Positions 61,231 to 64,000 of a stretch of DNA of 64,000 nt are shown here, one piece after another. Under the pieces are notes generated by a model that saw nothing but the letters and a program-made list of their open reading frames with translations, made no database searches and was not told the DNA's origin. Each line of letters begins with the position of its first letter. Positions within the stretch are counted from its first letter, which is position 1. Position numbers and translations under genes: made by a program. The DNA is from Paracoccus fontiphilus (lineage in GTDB: Bacteria; Pseudomonadota; Alphaproteobacteria; Rhodobacterales; Rhodobacteraceae), in contig NZ_JAFNAW010000003.1 in assembly GCF_017356265.1 (NCBI RefSeq), positions 61,050 to 125,049 on the forward strand, in the 5' to 3' direction.

Positions 61231-61701
61231 ATGCGCGGAGCGGACGAGACGAGCGGGTCGCTGTTCAGCTATGTTGATCTTGAGGACCGCATCCCTGCGC
61301 GGCACCCTTTGCGCAAGATCCGACAGGTCGTGAATGACGCGCTCGCCAGCCTCGATGATGAATTCGACCGTCTTTATGTTGATTTCGGCCGCCCCTCGAT
61401 CCCACCGGAGCGGCTGATCCGGGCCAGCCTGATCCAGATCCTGTTCTCGATCCGCTCCGAGCGGCAGTTGATAGAGCAGATGCAGTATAACCTCTTGTTC
61501 CGCTGGTTCGTGGGTCTGGGCATCGATGATGCGGTCTGGGTGCCAACGGTGTTCTCGAAGAACCGCGACCGGCTGCTGACGACCGAGATGTCGCGCAAGG
61601 TCATGGCGGCGATCCTGGCCCATCGCGAAGTGGCGCCACTCCTGTCGGATGATCACTTCTCGGTCGACGGCACGCTGATCAAGGTGTCAACGGCGGCGTA
61701 A
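61231..61701 (+). pseudogene. IS5-type transposase, N-terminal part only
   Basis: From ATG at 61231 the frame gives MRGADETSGSLFSYVDLEDR, LPLRKI-type segment RHPLRKIRQVVNDALASLDD and FSVDGTLIKVSTAA, ending right at the first catalytic Asp region. Homologues continue for another 200 residues with the other two acidic residues. The break coincides with the edge of foreign sequence (61690 onward, beginning TGTCAACGGCGGCGTAAAA), which looks like an end of an IS21-type element. Confidence 0.75.
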
Positions 61702-61897
61702 AATCCGGCCACGCGGCGGGGTAAAACCAGGTCAGGTGGCGGTGGCCGGCGCCATGGCGCGCGCGCTTACCAATAGCTGGCGCGTGCCATGGCGCATGGG
61801 CCTCTTTGGGCCAAAACGAGCGATCTGATCTCAGGACTTTTGTTGCCGCTTTCGGGCAGTGCTGTTGGCGAGTCTATCATCACGCGGGATGGAACAG

Positions 61898-62188
61898 CTA
61901 GGGTCTTTCGTAGTAGCTGCCGAAGGGCATGTCGATCGCTACCATGGAACGCGCATTGCCGGGCGCGCCCGCTTGGGCGTGCAGGATCATCATCTCGGTG
62001 ATGATGCCAATGGTCGAGGGCAGGCCATGGACCACCATGCCCAGACTGTCGCCCACAAGGATGATCTTGGCACGGGAATCGAACCGGGCGTCCATCAGCG
62101 CGGTATAGGCGGTCAGCGCGAGGATGAGCGTTCTATCCTTACGGGCTGCGATCTGGGGGGGTAATGCGCCGGACCGGGGCTTGGGCAA
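61898..62188 (-). pseudogene. panB: N-terminal stump of panB
   Basis: The frame reads LALTAYTALMDARFD, ILVGDSLGMVVHGLPSTIG and VAIDMPFGSYYERP, the first 95 residues of ketopantoate hydroxymethyltransferase (normally about 270 residues). The catalytic remainder is gone; a stop at 61898 ends it. It overlaps the panC stump in the panC-panB order, so it is a relic of a pantothenate operon. Confidence 0.75.
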
Positions 62189-62429
62189 ACACGGTTGATT
62201 CCTTCGGATGTGCGACCCGCTGGTCGATCAGCAGCACATTTCCAAAGCGGACGGCCAACAGGATTACCACGGGCGCCTTGGATGGAAGCGATGCACGACA
62301 GGTGGCACCATCAAGGATGTCGATGGATCGGATATGGGCCAGTGGCTTGGTCCCGATAAGGCGGCGCAGTTCTCTCCAGACCGCAGAGAGGCTTGCGCCA
62401 TTGGCTACCATCTTGGCAGCGCAGTCCAC
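62139..62429 (-). pseudogene. panC: C-terminal stump of panC
   Basis: The frame reads ASLSAVWRELRRLIG, IRSIDILDGATCRASLPSKA and LAVRFGNVLLIDQRV. The ending ...VRFGN..LID matches the C-terminus of pantoate-beta-alanine ligase. The ATP-binding N-terminal two thirds are missing. It overlaps the panB stump by 50 bases, as in bacterial pan operons. Confidence 0.65.
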
Positions 62430-62759
62430 GGCATGCTACAGAAAGGGCTGCAGCCTGCTCAGCCGAGGTCAGTTACCTGTTGCGCGATGACATGGCAAGC
62501 CCGTCCGGTGCCTGACGATGAAGGTACTCGTGGGCAGAGGAGTGCTGCAGATCACAGGCTGTGTCGAAGGCATGTTGCACCTGCTCGCCCTCCAGGGCGT
62601 GGGCCGGACTTCAGGCCGAGGCACATCGACGTTGAGAGACCGAAAATCCCGAAGAACTTTCCTTGACTGGTCCTCCCTGGCACGATCATCTGTTCAAGAC
62701 TGCGGCCCTGTCCTTGGGTCCACGGTATCCTCCCCACTTAACGGCAACAGGACGATATC
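62430..62759. other. Intergenic upstream of the SDR gene
   Basis: No gene supported. The last 20 bases (ACGGCAACAGGACGATATC) resemble the bases before the broken SDR copy at 1896. Confidence 0.4.
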
Positions 62760-63617
62760 ATGAGCAAGACTGTCTTGATCACTGGCACCGGCTCTGGGAT
62801 GGGCCTGGCCACCGCATTGCATCTGGCCCAGTCCGGGTATCGCGTCTTCGCGGGCGTCCGCGACAACGATGCTGACCTAATGGCGCAGGCAAAGGCACTG
62901 GGTGTTCATGTCACACCGGTCCGGCTGGATGTTCAGGACACGGCCTCGATCCGCGCGGCCGTGACGCAGGTGATGGAGGATGCGGGCAGGATCGACGTGC
63001 TGGTCAACAATGCGGGCTTCGGTCTGCTTGCGACGGTCGAGGACGGAACGGACGAGGAGATGATGTCGCAGTTCGACGTCAACGTCTTTGGCCTTCTGCG
63101 TACGACGCGCGAGGTTCTACCGCATATGCGCAAGGCGGGCAGCGGGGTCATCATCAACATTTCGTCGTTCCTGGGACGCATGGGCCTACCGCTGCTGACC
63201 CATTATAATGCCAGCAAATACGCCGTTGAGGGGATCACGGATTCGCTGCGCTTCGAGGCGGGCCCCTTCGGCATCCGCGTGCATTCCGTTCTTGCAGGTC
63301 TGTTCGGGACGAACTTCGTGAAAAAGGGATTGGTCACGAACGCAGCGACCATGGACGCTGCGTCGCCTTATCGCGAGTTGGTCGCCCATTTCGTGCCGAT
63401 CGTCGCCAAGGCCATCAACGAGGGCCCTTCGCCCGAACCTATCGCCAAGGCAGTCCAAGCCATTATCGAGGACGAGAACAGCGAGATTGCCGTCATGGTG
63501 GGCGCCGAGGCCGCGCAGTTCGTGCCTTTGCGCCGTAGCACGCCCGACAAGGATTTCGAGGCGCAGGTAATTGAAACGTTTGGCCTGCCACAGGCCAAAT
63601 CCGGACGGCAGCATTGA
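62760..63617 (+). CDS. Short-chain dehydrogenase/reductase, intact paralogue
   Basis: From ATG at 62760 the 285-residue protein has TGTGSGMGLATALHLA (nucleotide site), NNAGFG, NISSFLGRMG and YNASKYAVEG (catalytic Tyr and Lys), the complete classical SDR set. It is collinear with the frameshifted copy at 1896 along the whole length, with high identity. No cofactor partner beside it. It probably reduces or oxidises an alcohol or ketone; substrate unknown. Confidence 0.9.
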   Translation: MSKTVLITGTGSGMGLATALHLAQSGYRVFAGVRDNDADLMAQAKALGVHVTPVRLDVQDTASIRAAVTQVMEDAGRIDVLVNNAGFGLLATVEDGTDEEMMSQFDVNVFGLLRTTREVLPHMRKAGSGVIINISSFLGRMGLPLLTHYNASKYAVEGITDSLRFEAGPFGIRVHSVLAGLFGTNFVKKGLVTNAATMDAASPYRELVAHFVPIVAKAINEGPSPEPIAKAVQAIIEDENSEIAVMVGAEAAQFVPLRRSTPDKDFEAQVIETFGLPQAKSGRQH

Positions 63618-63816
63618 CCGCCTGTCTTCGGGCGCAAATTAAGTAAAACCCGGTTCGTAGTGTCTGCTTGACATCGGTAAGGTCCGAGCAGGGGCCGGGT
63701 CTACGGATCGTTCTTGCCGCAAGGGGTGCTAGAGCGTGTCGCGGGCATCGAGATTCAGGATTCCCAGCTTGCCTATGATGTGCTTCCCTTCTGCTGAGGC
63801 AGGTATGGGGGGTCTG
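63618..63816. other. Intergenic before the IS630-type gene
   Basis: No gene supported. The stretch probably contains the left end of the element (around GTAAAACCCGGTTCGTAGTG), but the other end lies outside the window. Confidence 0.4.
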
Positions 63817-64000
63817 ATGGGCAAGCCACATCCAATGGAGCTTCGGACGCGGGTCGTGGCCTATGTGGACGAAGGCCACGGACATCGCGAGGCGGCCCGG
63901 CACTTTCGAGTATCGCCCAAATTCGTCAACGATCTGGTGAAGCTGCGACGCGAGACCGGGTTGTTGACGCCCAAGCGGCAAGGCAATGGCGGCGGATACG
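63817..64000 (+). CDS. IS630-family transposase (partial at window edge)
   Basis: ATG at 63817 starts MGKPHPMELRTRVVAYVDEG, followed by the helix-turn-helix HREAARHFRVSPKFVNDLVK and LRRETGLLTPKRQG, the opening of IS630-type transposases. The DDE part lies beyond base 64000. An in-frame ATG at 63805 is also possible. Confidence 0.85.
   Translation, partial: MGKPHPMELRTRVVAYVDEGHGHREAARHFRVSPKFVNDLVKLRRETGLLTPKRQGNGGGY

Overview
The window looks like part of a large repABC-type plasmid or chromid from an alphaproteobacterium of the Rhodobacterales; a Paracoccus-like host is my best guess. The support is a canonical repA-repB-repC block at 53.8-57.4 kb, high GC with strong GC3 in the real genes, and Rhodobacterales-style relatives such as the Hmp/DUF6522/NsrR unit and the ISNCY, IS5 and IS630-type transposases. 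I saw no rRNA or tRNA. Genus is inferred from protein style only.

Layout. 1-9.8 kb is a stress and signalling segment: an alpha/beta hydrolase, a frameshifted response regulator, a P-type ATPase stump, a frameshifted short-chain dehydrogenase (SDR), a Crp/Fnr regulator, two DUF2382 stress proteins, a receiver protein with a GAF-histidine kinase, and an NO-detoxification unit (nsrR, two operators, hmp, a DUF6522 gene). 10.2-12.1 kb is an ISNCY-type insertion sequence beside a RepC tail fragment. 12.5-20.3 kb is a plasmid-type cassette of mostly unknown genes built around a soluble AAA+/M41 protease. 20.3-24.6 kb holds an AT-rich palindromic stretch, a MOBV-like relaxase and a nucleotidyltransferase-fold gene.

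24.2-53.2 kb is a dense genome-defence and DNA-processing region: a 1714-residue exonuclease-RecQ-UvrD fusion, an IS5-type element, vsr plus an Eco29kI-like restriction-modification pair, a second C5 methyltransferase, an N6-adenine methyltransferase with a damaged tail, a DUF927 ATPase, a complete qatABCD anti-phage operon, an unknown two-gene unit, the stump of a DUF4011 helicase, and sbcDC. Short direct repeats (GTCCRAC blocks and a 12-bp repeat) lie at several module borders and may mark past insertions.

53.2-64 kb is the replication and partition block. repA, repB and repC are followed by a ladder of palindromes (core TTGCCCGCGGGCAA) that I read as the centromere, then decayed DNA with remnants, an intact IS5/IS427-type element, a truncated transposase, stumps of panC and panB, an intact SDR that is a paralogue of the broken copy at 1.9 kb, and the start of an IS630-type transposase.

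The genes fit a mobile, IS-rich replicon that carries its own maintenance functions, several independent anti-phage layers and a nitrosative and redox stress response. The parts with least explanation are the AAA+/M41 cassette, the exonuclease-RecQ-UvrD fusion with its small neighbours, and the 46.7-47.3 kb gene pair.
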